Below, one piece after another: positions 46,150-56,044 of a DNA stretch of 64,000 nucleotides (positions are counted from its first letter, which is position 1; each line of letters opens with the position of its first letter). Below the pieces are notes generated by a model. It worked only from the letters and a program-made list of their open reading frames with translations, had not been told where the DNA came from and did no database searches. The position numbers and the translations under genes were made by a program. Location of the stretch: positions 74,813,935 to 74,877,934 of the forward strand of contig NC_073744.1 of NCBI RefSeq assembly GCF_029784135.1. Direction: 5' to 3'. This DNA is from Toxorhynchites rutilus septentrionalis (lineage: Eukaryota; Arthropoda; Insecta; Diptera; Culicidae).

Positions 46150-46165
46150 GACGTAGGATTACGTC
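46150..46165. repeat. GACGTAG palindrome copy
   Basis: GACGTAGGATTACGTC, preceded by TTTT and followed by TTTCGG. The next 250 bases (to a TGATTGGTCGAAATT segment at 46390) echo the H2A 5' flank at 18,632-18,900, but no histone follows. Confidence 0.55.
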
Positions 46166-46619
46166 TTTCGGGAACATATTGGGGTACAAATTGAAAATCG
46201 AGAATCGAGCACATCGCGAAAATTGTCCAATTTCAAACGCTTATTGCTCAGTCATTTCATGATGGATCGATGAAATTTTTGCGTCAATCGATTTCGGCAG
46301 TCCATTGAATAAAATAATATATATCATTAAACTAACTATCAAACAATTGAAAATTCTCAACCCCTATCCTAACGGAAATACCCACTTCTGATTGGTCGAA
46401 ATTGACGACACATGCGGCGGTTCCCTAACAGAGACATCAAAACCAAGCTGCCTAGGGGAAATCAGCATTGCAAATACATGAAAGTAGGGGGAGCTTTTGC
46501 TCCCGCCGAGATGTGTTCCAAAACAGAGACATCAAAATCAAATGAAAGTCGGGGGCATTTTTATATTGCAAGTAAGAAGAGTGATACGAATAATTCTAGC
46601 AAATAAAATTTAAATTTGG

Positions 46620-48430
46620 AACTTTAATGTTGGTTGCTTCGTGAAATTCTATATCAATGTCCGATCGTGTATTGTGAAAATATAGCACAAGGTTAGGTGT
46701 AAAATTGTATACGATAGCCGTTGTGTTAATCCTTTCCCGTACAACATAGAGTCTCACTACATATAGTACATATAGTATTAGGTGTACATATAGTATTAGG
46801 TATCGTTAGTCCAATCAAAATACGGATTGGGTTGAATAAACAATCAGAAAGTAAAAATTATAAAAAAAAATTACCTTTCCCATTTCAAATATATTTTCGC
46901 TATATTAAAGTAACATGTTTTTACTGATAAGAAAAATTGATAATTGTGTTCGGTATTAATAATGATCTTATATTACATTGGTGATATTTTTTCTTTATTT
47001 CATCAATACATATCACAAGAGGCATCTCGTCTAGGATCATAGAGGGCGGTTCTCATCATATCTCATTCCACTTCGGTATCCTTTATCTGATACGCACCAT
47101 CCAACGACTGTTTATCATCCTTCTGTCATCATCACCCGTTAAACACTGGTGGAATGAACAAACAATACTCAACAACCAAACAAAACGGCCCTATTCAGGT
47201 CCACCTAATCATTATCAAAGAGTTTAACGATGTAATTATCCAAAATCAACAGATAACCTAACGGAATCCTACGTCAATTATGTGGTCGTGTCTCGGACAC
47301 AACCCTCCTGTGACTTTTTTTACTTTTATTTACTATCTATCTTTTCAACTCACTGTCGGTCAATTATCAATAAATTTTTCTTACAACTTTTTAACGTTCT
47401 TGTTGTTCCCTGGTTTCGGACTAAGTGGCCGAGTCAACCCAATCTATTCCTCTAAGCCACCTTCTTCCCTGTCCTCCAGCCCCTTTCCTCCTCCATTTCC
47501 TTTTTCCATTTCCTCCTGGAAAAACATCTGTCAATCCTGACAGATGTCTTTTTCGCCTGATGTCAAACTCGAAAATCCATTGACATTTTCGCTTCAATAA
47601 ACACAACACACAATTTAATGTCGAATTGTGTGGCTAGGAACAATTGCACAACCCGATCAGATTACAGAATGGAACATTATGCTAATGTTTAATCAGATCG
47701 ATCTCCGGCATAGGGATGTATAACTTTGCTTTCACCATTTTCCATTTTCCCATTTGTAATTTGAGGGATTTAATATGACAAAATCTATTATTGTGACTTC
47801 GCAAATACAAATACAATTTTACGAGCCCAAATTATTTTTATTGGGACATGTTAGGAATATTGGCGATCTAACGCACAACGTAAACGATCGGTGAGACATC
47901 TGGATTTTGTTTTTGAACTAATAAAATGATGCAAAGGTAACCTAAAACTCGAAAACAAATCACGTATATTTTACTTCCGGGCTTTCCAAGGTAGTTCTCA
48001 CATGCAGGAATCGTGCATTTTTCTACTTGTGTTTGATTGTGCTCTTGAATTTCCTTCTTTAATTCAACCATTGTCAACATTTTTATAGTTTTCACTACTG
48101 AAAGAGGTAAATAAATAACATGTTATATATAAAATTGCGCAGAATTAAATTTCTTATAAACTCATCGCAATCAAATAATCTTTTATGATTATAACATTGT
48201 AATTTATGGAAAGAACTACAAACCTTCCATAAGCTCACATGGCAAAATTTAAAACCATCATCACTTTCACCGCAGCGCCGCCTAGGTGTAGATTTGTACG
48301 TTAGATCGCCAATACTGTTCGAAATAAGTTGGAACGATGAAATTGCAGTTTCGCTCCAGATTTATATTTCAAAATTTTTTAACGGGTTATCATTTCCCTT
48401 TTACGCTGCTCATTGTGAGCGTACCTTCTA
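46620..48430. other. Intergenic stretch upstream of the pyrophosphatase gene
   Basis: No firm gene is seen. A histone-like stem-loop with a mismatch (GGCCCTATTCAGGTCC, about 47195-47210) lies in an AACAAAACGG context typical of histone 3' ends. A minus-strand frame at 47868-48095 (MKTIKMLTMVELKKEIQEHN...) has no recognised domain and only a weak donor; it could be a small exon but I cannot support it. Confidence 0.35.
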
Positions 48431-48431
48431 C

Positions 48432-48437
48432 TCAGTT
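48432..48437 (+). promoter_or_regulatory. Candidate initiator of the pyrophosphatase gene
   Basis: TCAGTT lies about 105 bases upstream of the long-form ATG (48538). It matches the arthropod initiator; no TATA box is evident. Position is inferred only from motif and spacing. Confidence 0.3.
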
Positions 48438-48537
48438 TACACTTCACCTGTCAAATCGACCCGGCAATCATTCACCCACACAGTGGCACTGAGGCTGCGC
48501 GATGCGCGCGTACTACCACTACCAAACAGTGCAAAAA

Positions 48538-50881
48538 ATGCTCTCGTCGTGTGTTGGCCGTCGGACGGCAGTCCTTTTGACGCGTTGTTTTCATCAACAT
48601 CGGTCTGTTACGGTTGAGCCAGTGGCAGCACGTTTCTCTTGCATCTTTGTCACCGCAGCGCAAGCACCGTGGTTTAGATTCGTACATAACAGTACTGGAA
48701 GCAACCGTAACTACGAACAGTCTAAAACGACGGGACCTACGTGTAGCAGGATGACCGGAGTCAAGAAGTATCAAATTGTCGAGCGCGGCGCACCAAATTC
48801 CACCGATTACCGAGTGTTTTTCAGTGAGTAACACTGTGCCAGCTAATTTAGTCTATGAGGGGGATGGATCTGATTTGGGTAAACTGGGTGAAAGGTTTAT
48901 CCGAGAGTGCCAGTAGATTAGATAAAACCAGTTTACGTGTGTAGAAATAGCAATTTTGTTGGTTGCATAACCTCATTTTATTTTATCACGGGAATGATTG
49001 ATTAGGTATCCTATTTCTCATTTCACTTTCTGACTTTCTGCTTGTTCCAAATAGTTTTCATGTCACATTGATATTGATTATGTTGAACTTCCAAATGACA
49101 CTTTTCACATTTCAGATTATTAGTTGCGTGTTTCTCCGAGCGATAAACATCTAAATTTCTATGAAAAGAGTCCTACACAAGTCTCGTCTTATCAGTTGCG
49201 GCACGAGTCATTTATTTTCCTTTACAAGCACTGTTATCACCTCCGGTTGATCTCCGATCATTGCACGTGAAAGATAACATAGGTCTCATTTTTTGTAATT
49301 GGCGGTTAACTTACATGCCTGGAGAAATTGATGAATGATTGTGATCGATTTCGTCACATTTTTTTCGTCCCTAATAAAATAATGATGAAAAATGATAATT
49401 GATGTCAATAATGCACTTGACAACGAATATTGTGTAATAAATGAGAGCAAGTGTAATTTGTTGAATTTGCTTTACACTGTACCGAAAACAAAATCCATTA
49501 TAATCTATTGAATTTTTCACTTTTCCATAATATTCCGCAGAAACCATTGATGGCCAATCCGTCTCGCCACTCCATGACATTCCACTTTACGCGAACAATG
49601 CGAAGACGGTACTCAACATGGTTGTGGAAGTTCCACGTTGGACCAACGCTAAAATGGAGATAAGCCTCGGCGAAGGACTCAATCCGATCAAGCAGGATGT
49701 TAAGAAGGGAAAGTTACGATTCGTTGCCAACTGTTTCCCCCATCATGGTTACATCTGGAATTATGGTGCATTCCCTCAGACGTGGGAAAATCCGGACCAT
49801 CTGGATCCAAACACCGGTTGCAAGGGTGACAACGATCCAATCGATGTGCTCGAAATCGGTTCTCGCATTGCGAAACGAGGCGATGTTTTGCAGGTAAAGA
49901 TCCTTGGCACCGTCGCGCTGATCGATGAGGGTGAAACCGACTGGAAGATTCTCTCTATTAATGTAAACGATCCATTGGCTAATCAAGTAAATGATGTTAA
50001 CGACGTGGAGAAGGTGTTCCCGGGGCTGTTGAAGGCTACCATTGAATGGTTCAAAATCTACAAAATACCCGATGGAAAGCCGGAGAACCAATTTGCCTTT
50101 AACGGAGAAGCGAAGGACGCCGCGTTCGCGACCAAGGTTGTTGAGGAGACACACAGATTCTGGCAAACGTTGATCAATAAGGAAGTAGACGATACGGGCA
50201 TCGCTTGGTAAGTGGGAGTAATATGAGACGCTTTAGAATTTGATTCATTTACTCTATATGTTGTAGTATCAACACTACGGTTGAGGGATCTCCTTATCTC
50301 GTGGCACCGGATGCTGCTGAAGAGATTCTCGCTAAGAGTTCTAATGGTGGTGAATCGGAACCCCAGAGCGAAGCAAGTGAGTACTTAATCAATATTTCAT
50401 ATTTGCTCTAGGTGTTAGATTCAGTATAGACTTGTTTCAGTTTTCACCATTACGTTATTAGAATCACATTTTAATTTATTAATTTTAACCATCCTCACTT
50501 TAGTTGACAAATGGCACTTCCGTGAAGAGAATTCCTATTCCAAACTGTAGCCAATAGCATACCGTCAACTTCCGCTTCCTGCGATACTGCTCTGAATTCG
50601 TAGTCCAGTAATGACGTTCGAGGGAAATCCAATAACAATTATGTTTTGCGCTATGCAGTAGATTATATTTATTCCTTAACTTTTTGTATAGTAATAGCAT
50701 GTATTCTGGTGTTGAAAGTAAAAAAAAGGCTATGGAATGCTGTTAACCTTTAGGTACACTTTTTCTTTCGTTGCTTCGCTAGCTATCCGAACCTAAATCC
50801 ATCTTCTCACACACATTTTTTTGATGCGTTGATCCACTTCTCTTTCCAGTTGACAAATGGCACTATATTACGTTGAAGTAA
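48538..50881 (+). CDS. Nurf-38: Inorganic pyrophosphatase (family I), with alternative last exons
   Basis: Exons are 48538/48751-48823, 49541-50207, 50267-50376, and either 50504-50550 or 50850-50881; all junctions are GT-AG and in phase. The enzyme hydrolyses pyrophosphate to phosphate. The fly orthologue is also a chromatin-remodelling NURF subunit. Signature residues are [21 protein letters not shown] and the metal-binding GDNDPIDV, followed by DEGETDWK and PDGKPEN. From ATG 48751 the protein is 298 or 293 residues, normal for animals. An in-frame ATG at 48538 adds 71 residues rich in Arg/Ser without acids at first ([18 protein letters not shown]), which resembles a mitochondrial presequence. 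The two last exons encode [15 protein letters not shown] or [10 protein letters not shown]. The symbol is assigned by orthology inference. Confidence 0.92.
50504..50550 (+). CDS. Nurf-38: Pyrophosphatase last exon, version a
   Basis: After acceptor CACTTTAG it reads [15 protein letters not shown] and stops at TAG. No canonical AATAAA was seen in the following 300 bases. Confidence 0.75.
50850..50881 (+). CDS. Nurf-38: Pyrophosphatase last exon, version b
   Basis: After acceptor TCTTTCCAG it reads [10 protein letters not shown] and stops at TAA. It starts with the same 18 bases as exon version a (TTGACAAATGGCACT...), so the pair probably arose by duplication. AATAAA-type signals follow near 50,974-50,985. 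Confidence 0.75.
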
Positions 50882-51155
50882 AGACTATTGTTTCAATGTA
50901 TGATCCAATATCAATCACCTAAATGTTAATGTCTACACAAGCAAGTAATAGAGAAGCCGATTGTGAACAAAAAATAAAAATAAATTTCGGATGAAAATTG
51001 AATCCATGTTTTTTATTAAAATATTTCTTAAATGTAAGGTAGGGGTTTCAAATGTCTTTTAACAGAAAGCCGATTTTTTCAAAAAATAAACTTTACCAAT
51101 ATTGCGCCAGCGTAACCATTTGAGTTGACTAAACGATTAGGACTACTCGCCATGG

Positions 51156-51363
51156 TGTCAACTACACATGAAAGCCTGGAAAACCGGAAATACTCAGGGA
51201 ATTTCATAACTCGATGAATACAGTCTTTACTTTCTGTGCAATCTAATATGAGTAGGCCTTGCTATGTATAATAATAGAGAATCAGAATATACTGGACTAT
51301 CGAACGAACAACACGTGTTTAATCAGTGGTCAGCAAATAGAATCCGAATACCGAGGTACCACA
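51156..51363 (+). repeat. 5' LTR (208 bp, boundaries inferred)
   Basis: It begins TGTCAACTACAC and ends GGTACCACA, i.e. TG...CA, two bases before the primer-binding site. The 3' LTR lies outside the window, so the left boundary rests on the TG motif alone. Confidence 0.55.
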
Positions 51364-51365
51364 TC

Positions 51366-51378
51366 TGGCGACGAGGAT
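51366..51378 (+). promoter_or_regulatory. Primer-binding site, complementary to tRNA-Ser(GCU) 3' end
   Basis: TGGCGACGAGGAT complements the CCA-ended 3' terminus ATCCTCGTCGCCA that I recall for insect tRNA-Ser(GCU). It sits just after the LTR, where minus-strand DNA synthesis is primed. Confidence 0.7.
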
Positions 51379-51443
51379 TAATCGGACTTGATTGAAAAGT
51401 TGGTAAGTCATAAGAAATCGAAAAGATTATCTGATACGATCAG

Positions 51444-51655
51444 GATCCACTGCGTTAAGCAGGACACTCCGCTGCTAAAAGCAGGGAAAGGCGTAAAAGC
51501 CTGAGTTAAAAAAAAAAAAAAAAAGATCCACTGCATCATGCAGGACACTCCGTTGCTAGTAGCAAGGAAAAACGAAAAACAAAATCTGTTGCCAAGAGCA
51601 TGGAAAACCAATGAGTGAAAAAAAAAAAAAAAAAAAAGAAGGCTTGCCTAGATCG

Positions 51656-51690
<35 letters not shown>
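51444..51690 (+). repeat. Leader ladder of short hairpins separated by poly(A) runs
   Basis: Two related units start GATCCACTGC (51444, 51525). They contain the hairpins CTGCgttaaGCAG, CTGCtaaaaGCAG, AGGCgtaaaaGCCT, CTGCAtcaTGCAG and TTGCTagtAGCAA, then AGGCttGCCT. The units end in A17 (51508-51524), A20 (51618-51637) and A35 (51656-51690). The first LINE copy begins three bases after the last A-run. Confidence 0.75.
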
Positions 51691-51693
<3 letters not shown>

Positions 51694-51694
<1 letters not shown>

Positions 51695-51863
51695 GTTCTC
51701 AAATGGGGATCAACATAGGGTAGGAGCCTGCCTGTTGGTCTCAAATGTTCCTATCTCACGCCTCCACGAAGATCATATGACGACATTTTTAGATCGGGCG
51801 TGAACTGGAAACACACACCTGGTCTTGGCTCCGAGAACGGGTGTCGAAAGTGGCTAAGTGAGG
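51694..51863 (+). ncRNA. HDV-like ribozyme fold at 5' end of RLE-LINE copy 3
   Basis: The sequence matches the copy 4 fold over its whole length, offset by 4075 bases. The bases before G1 are AAATTT, so a transcript entering from the LTR would be cut at the LINE 5' end if the fold is active. Confidence 0.5.
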
Positions 51864-51970
51864 GGGTGCGAGCGAGTCAGAGCGCTATATCTCTCCCGGG
51901 GAAGGCCTCCCGGGTCATGGAGGCCTTGCCAACCCGCTGTCTCCCGGGCAAAGGAGATACACCCAATAAA

Positions 51971-54900
51971 ATGGAGCTACGATCACGAAGAATAATTAGA
52001 ATGCGATCACCCGAGGAGGGTCCCCGAACTGGAGCTGGTCCTGGAACGGGCGTAAGAGCGAGCGGCCAGCGGCTGGAGGGCGATGTGCAAGAGCGGGCCA
52101 CCAGCCGGGTTCAACCCGAAGAGCTACCGCCACACGGAAACAGCAGCCATCGACATCACCCAAGAAACGCTGCGCCTACGAGACGTGTTGCGACTGCCAG
52201 ACGACAGTCGTCCACACTTGTGGGTACCACTAGGCGCCGGATCATGTGGACACACGAAATGAATGAATTCGTGATCCGCGCCTATTACATCTGCACTGCT
52301 TTGGAGACGGACATGAGCGGTCGCCCTCGAATACTAACAATGTTCGAGGAAGCGTATCCAGAGTTCGTCGGGAGGCTTGATCAGAACGCGATGAACGCGA
52401 GGCGTAGAGCGATAGTACGCAACAACATGCTCTCCCAAACGCAAATCGACGAGATCAAGCAGCAGGTGCAGAGAGAAATAAGCTCCAGGAACAACAGAGC
52501 AAGCGATGTGTCGAGACGAAGTTCAGTACGGCTGAGCAATTCATTCGCGAGTGGGGCACGCGAATCAGCACCAGTGGAGGCCACAGTACTACAACCCCCT
52601 GAGCCGGAAGACCCACAGCCAGATCAACAACTACTACGCGATCTGGTCTTCCACTACGACGAGGCGATCTCACAGTTCCGCGACACAGACCCATTGTCGC
52701 GCCCCAGGATCCCGAAGTTGCAGCATTCCCGCAGGCTGACAAGTGCAGTAAAGCTCATGAACGAGCACGTTCTTCCGCTGCACTTGGTTGATGCTGAGAA
52801 CATGGAGGAGCTGCAACTGAAAGTTTACTGTGCTGCTGTGGCGACCGCCAAAAGTTTAGGATACCGTATTAGGCCAAGAGGCGGACTGCTCCAACATCTC
52901 CGTGAAAGGCGTGAGCCTCCATGGCGAAGGAGATTGGAGCAACGGATCCTAAACAAGCGCGCCGCAATTGGAAGACTGATGGCGTACAAAAGAGGCAGCA
53001 GATCGGCGAAATTATGTCGCCAAGTTGCTGTGATCGTGCGGCCTACTGAACTTCGCCAGCTGGGAGCTCACCAGCTGACGGAAAAACTCGACACACTGGT
53101 ACAGCAATTGAGCGTCCTAACTAAACGGCTGAAACGTTACTCTGACTCTGCAAAGCGCCAGGAACAAAATCGGATGTTCAGAGATAACGAAAAAGCGTTC
53201 TACGACCACATTAGCGACGAGAAGCCCGACTACCGCGAAGGTTTGCCAGATATTAGCGATGTGACGAACTTCTGGGCTGGTATTTGGGAGACCCCAGTAC
53301 AACATCGCGACGGGCAAATGTGGTTAAGACGGGAGGAGGAGAGTTGTGGTGAAATTGGAGAGATGCCAGCTATCATCGTCGAAGAGAACGATGTCCGCGA
53401 AGCCTCGCGGTACCTGAGGAACTAGGCAGCACCGGGCCCCGATGGTGTTCAGAACTTCTGGCACAAGAAGCTGACCGTCGCACATCAAAAGATAGCTGAG
53501 TGCTTCAACAAGGTGCTACGTGACCCACACAACCTCCCTGAATTCGCCACCCGTGGCGTCACATTCCTCCTCCCGAAAGACAGCAACACATTGAACCCAT
53601 CAAAGTACAGGCCGATAACGTGCCTATCGAGTCTGTACAAGATATTAAGCAGCATCATAACCGCCAAAGTTTCTGCCCACTGCGAACAACACCATATCAT
53701 CGCAGAAGAGCAGAAAGGATGCAGAAAAAATACGCATGGCTGCAAAGACCAGGCCATCATCGACGCAACCATAGTCGGCCAGGCGGTTTATAATCAGCGG
53801 AACCTAAGCATGGCCTATATCGATTACAGGAAGGCTTATGACTCCATACCTCACTCGTTTCTCGTCCGGGTATTGGAGCTCTACAAAATTGATCCCGTCG
53901 TCGTTAGGTTCCTGCAGCATGCGATGAGGCAGTGGAGCACGTCTCTGCACCTTAGTGATGGGGAAAATGTGTTGCAGTCTAGAACGCTGCAGATAAAGAG
54001 GGGGATATTCCAAGGCGACTCTTTCAGCCCGCTTTGGTTTTGTCTGGCACTGAACCCCCTCAGTAGGACGCTCAATAGAAACGGTCATGGCTATAAAATA
54101 AGGTATGGCGACGGCGCCCACGAAGAAGTGACCCATACCTTTTACATGGACGATCTCAAGGTCTACGCTGATTCACGTCAGCGTCTAGGTGTAGCTATCC
54201 GGGTTGTCGAAGACATAAGCAGGGACATCTGTATGGAGTTCGGCCTCGACAAGTGTCGCTGTGTCCACCTGCTGAAAGGACAACTTACCGAATCCGGAGG
54301 CTACGAGGTCTATGACGGCGAGTTTATAAGAGACATGGTTCGTGGCGAATCCTATAAATATCTTGGATTCCGACAGCTCACCGGGATTCGCCACTCCGAC
54401 ATCAAGACGGAGCTGCGAGACAAGTTCTTGAGTCGAGTGAACTGTGTCCTGAGGACTTTCCTCAACGCGGGGAACAAGGTACGCGCGATCAACACATTCG
54501 CGGTTCCCCTGCTGACCTTCAGTTTTGGTGTAGTCAAATGGAGCAAAACTGACCTAGAGGACCTTGAGAGGAGGATGAGGAAAGCATTCAAAGAGGCCGG
54601 AATGCACCATCCTCAATCGGCACTGGAGAGAGTTTCACTACCACGCAAAGAAGGGGGACTTGGAATCGTCGACATTTCTGCACTGTGTGTTGCCCAGGTA
54701 CGACAACTGCGCGAGTACTTCGCAGAACGCGCCAACCAAAACGCGCTATACCGGGCTGTCTGCGCCGCCGACAGAGGATACAGCGCTCTGCACTTGGCGC
54801 AAGCGGAGTACCAACTCAACTGCAATCTGCAGACAGTGGAGGAGAAGATTGCAGCTTGGAAGCAGAAGGCAGTGCATGGTGCCCACCCCCATCAACTGGA

Positions 54901-55633
54901 TCGGCCACACGTCGACAAGGCCGCATCTAATCTGTGGCTAACGCGTGGTGAACTCTCTTCAGTAGTAGAAGCCGACATGATAGCCATCCAGGACAGGATA
55001 ATGCCGACGAGAAACTGCAGGCGGTACGTCTGGCATCAAGACGTTGATGACATTTGCCGGATGTGCCATCAACCAGGTGAAAACATAGAACACATTATGG
55101 GAGGCTGTCCCGTTTTGGCCAACGCAGCCTACACCGAGCGCCACAACAACGTGGCCCGTATTGTTCATCGACAACTGGCGCTCCAATGTGCTCTACTGGA
55201 AGACAACGTACCAAACTACCGGTACCTGCCTGCACCTGTCCTGGAAAATGACCGTTTCAAGCTGTACTGGGATCGCACTGTTCTGACCGACCTCTCGATC
55301 CACCACAACCGGCCAGATATAATGGTTTACGACAAGAGCGACCGCAAAGTCACCATCATCGATGTCGCTATTCCACTGAACCAGAATCTGGAGGAGACCC
55401 ACGGTCGCAAAATCTGCAAGTACCGACCATTGGCCGTGGAGCTCAAGGAACTGTGGGGGCTAAGGGAGGTCCCAAGAATTGTTCCAGTCGTTCTCTCTGG
55501 AACTGGAATTGTCCCGAAGACACTTCTGGAAGCGCTAAAGGTGTTGAATATGGAGAAGGAATTGGCCGGCATCCAAAAGTCGGTCATCCTTAGCACCTGC
55601 GCGATTGTCCGACAATTTCTCGGTCAGGACTGA
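51971..55633 (+). pseudogene. RLE-LINE ORF, copy 3 (one nonsense codon)
   Basis: The frame from ATG 51971 matches the intact copy but has TAG at 53423-53425 in place of Trp485 (the RNWAAPGPDG motif at the start of the RT). The rest is open to TGA at 55633. In this copy a single-base difference before the ATG (CCCAATAAAATGG) also puts an upstream ATG at 51800 in the same frame, adding 57 codons; the other copies have that upstream frame separate. Private changes include T for A in the DATIVG segment and D for N in KTDLEDL. Confidence 0.9.
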
Positions 55634-55768
55634 AACAGCACGAGCATGCAGATACGTGCATTCCGCAGAGCCTAGTCCCCCTTTGGCATTCAGAAGCCCG
55701 GGGGCAGGTGAAAATTCTGGCTAGATTCGCCTAGTTAAGAAGTGAGATAAGTCTGCCAAAAAAAAAAA

Positions 55769-55938
55769 GGTTCTCAAATGGGGATCAACATAGGGTAGGA
55801 GCCTGCCTGTTGGTCTCAAATGTTCCTATCTCACGCCTCCACGAAGATCATATGACGACATTTTTAGATCGGGCGTGAACTGGAAACACACACCTGGTCT
55901 TGGCTCCGAGAACGGGTGTCGAAAGTGGCTAAGTGAGG
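55769..55938 (+). ncRNA. Candidate HDV-like self-cleaving ribozyme at LINE 5' end (copy 4)
   Basis: Pairings in the order of the nested double pseudoknot: P1 GGTTCTC (55769-55775) with GTGAACT (55875-55881), with a G1-U wobble and one U-U mismatch. P2 TCTCAC (55829-55834) pairs with GTGAGG (55933-55938). P3 GCC (55835-55837) pairs with GGC (55872-55874). P1.1 uses CC (55839-55840) and GG (55882-55883). P4 ACACC (55890-55894) pairs with GGTGT (55915-55919). J4/2 is GGCTAA (55927-55932), with the catalytic C at 55929. R2-type LINEs are known to use such ribozymes. Large J1/2 and L3 loops are the weak points. Confidence 0.5.
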
Positions 55939-56044
55939 GGGTGCGAGCGAGTCAGAGCGCTATATCTCTCCCGGGGAAGGCCTCCCGGGTCATGGAGGCC
56001 TTGCCAACCCGCTGTCTCCCGGGCAAAGGAGATACACCCAGAAA

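Larger units (their letters stand above)
51694..55768 (+). mobile_element. RLE-LINE copy 3, full length
   Basis: Runs from G1 at 51694 to an A11 tail (55758-55768). The tail is followed with no intervening base by G1 of copy 4. It lies in the leader of the Ty3/gypsy element, same orientation. The ORF has one nonsense codon. Confidence 0.9.

Noticed and set aside
47868..48095. Small minus-strand gene MKTIKMLTMVELKKEIQEHN...
   Set aside because: The frame has a soluble first half and a hydrophobic second half, but no recognised family, only a weak donor and no second exon; not enough support.
53804..54136. Antisense open frames within the RLE-LINE copies
   Set aside because: They repeat identically in every copy as shadows of the sense codons and have no domains.
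55769..55920. Alternative ribozyme P1 pairing GTTCTC with GAGAAC at 55908-55913
   Set aside because: It gives a longer perfect stem but loses the G1-U wobble, the following GG for P1.1 and the P4 position, so the GTGAACT pairing was preferred. The GAGAAC site may compete with it.
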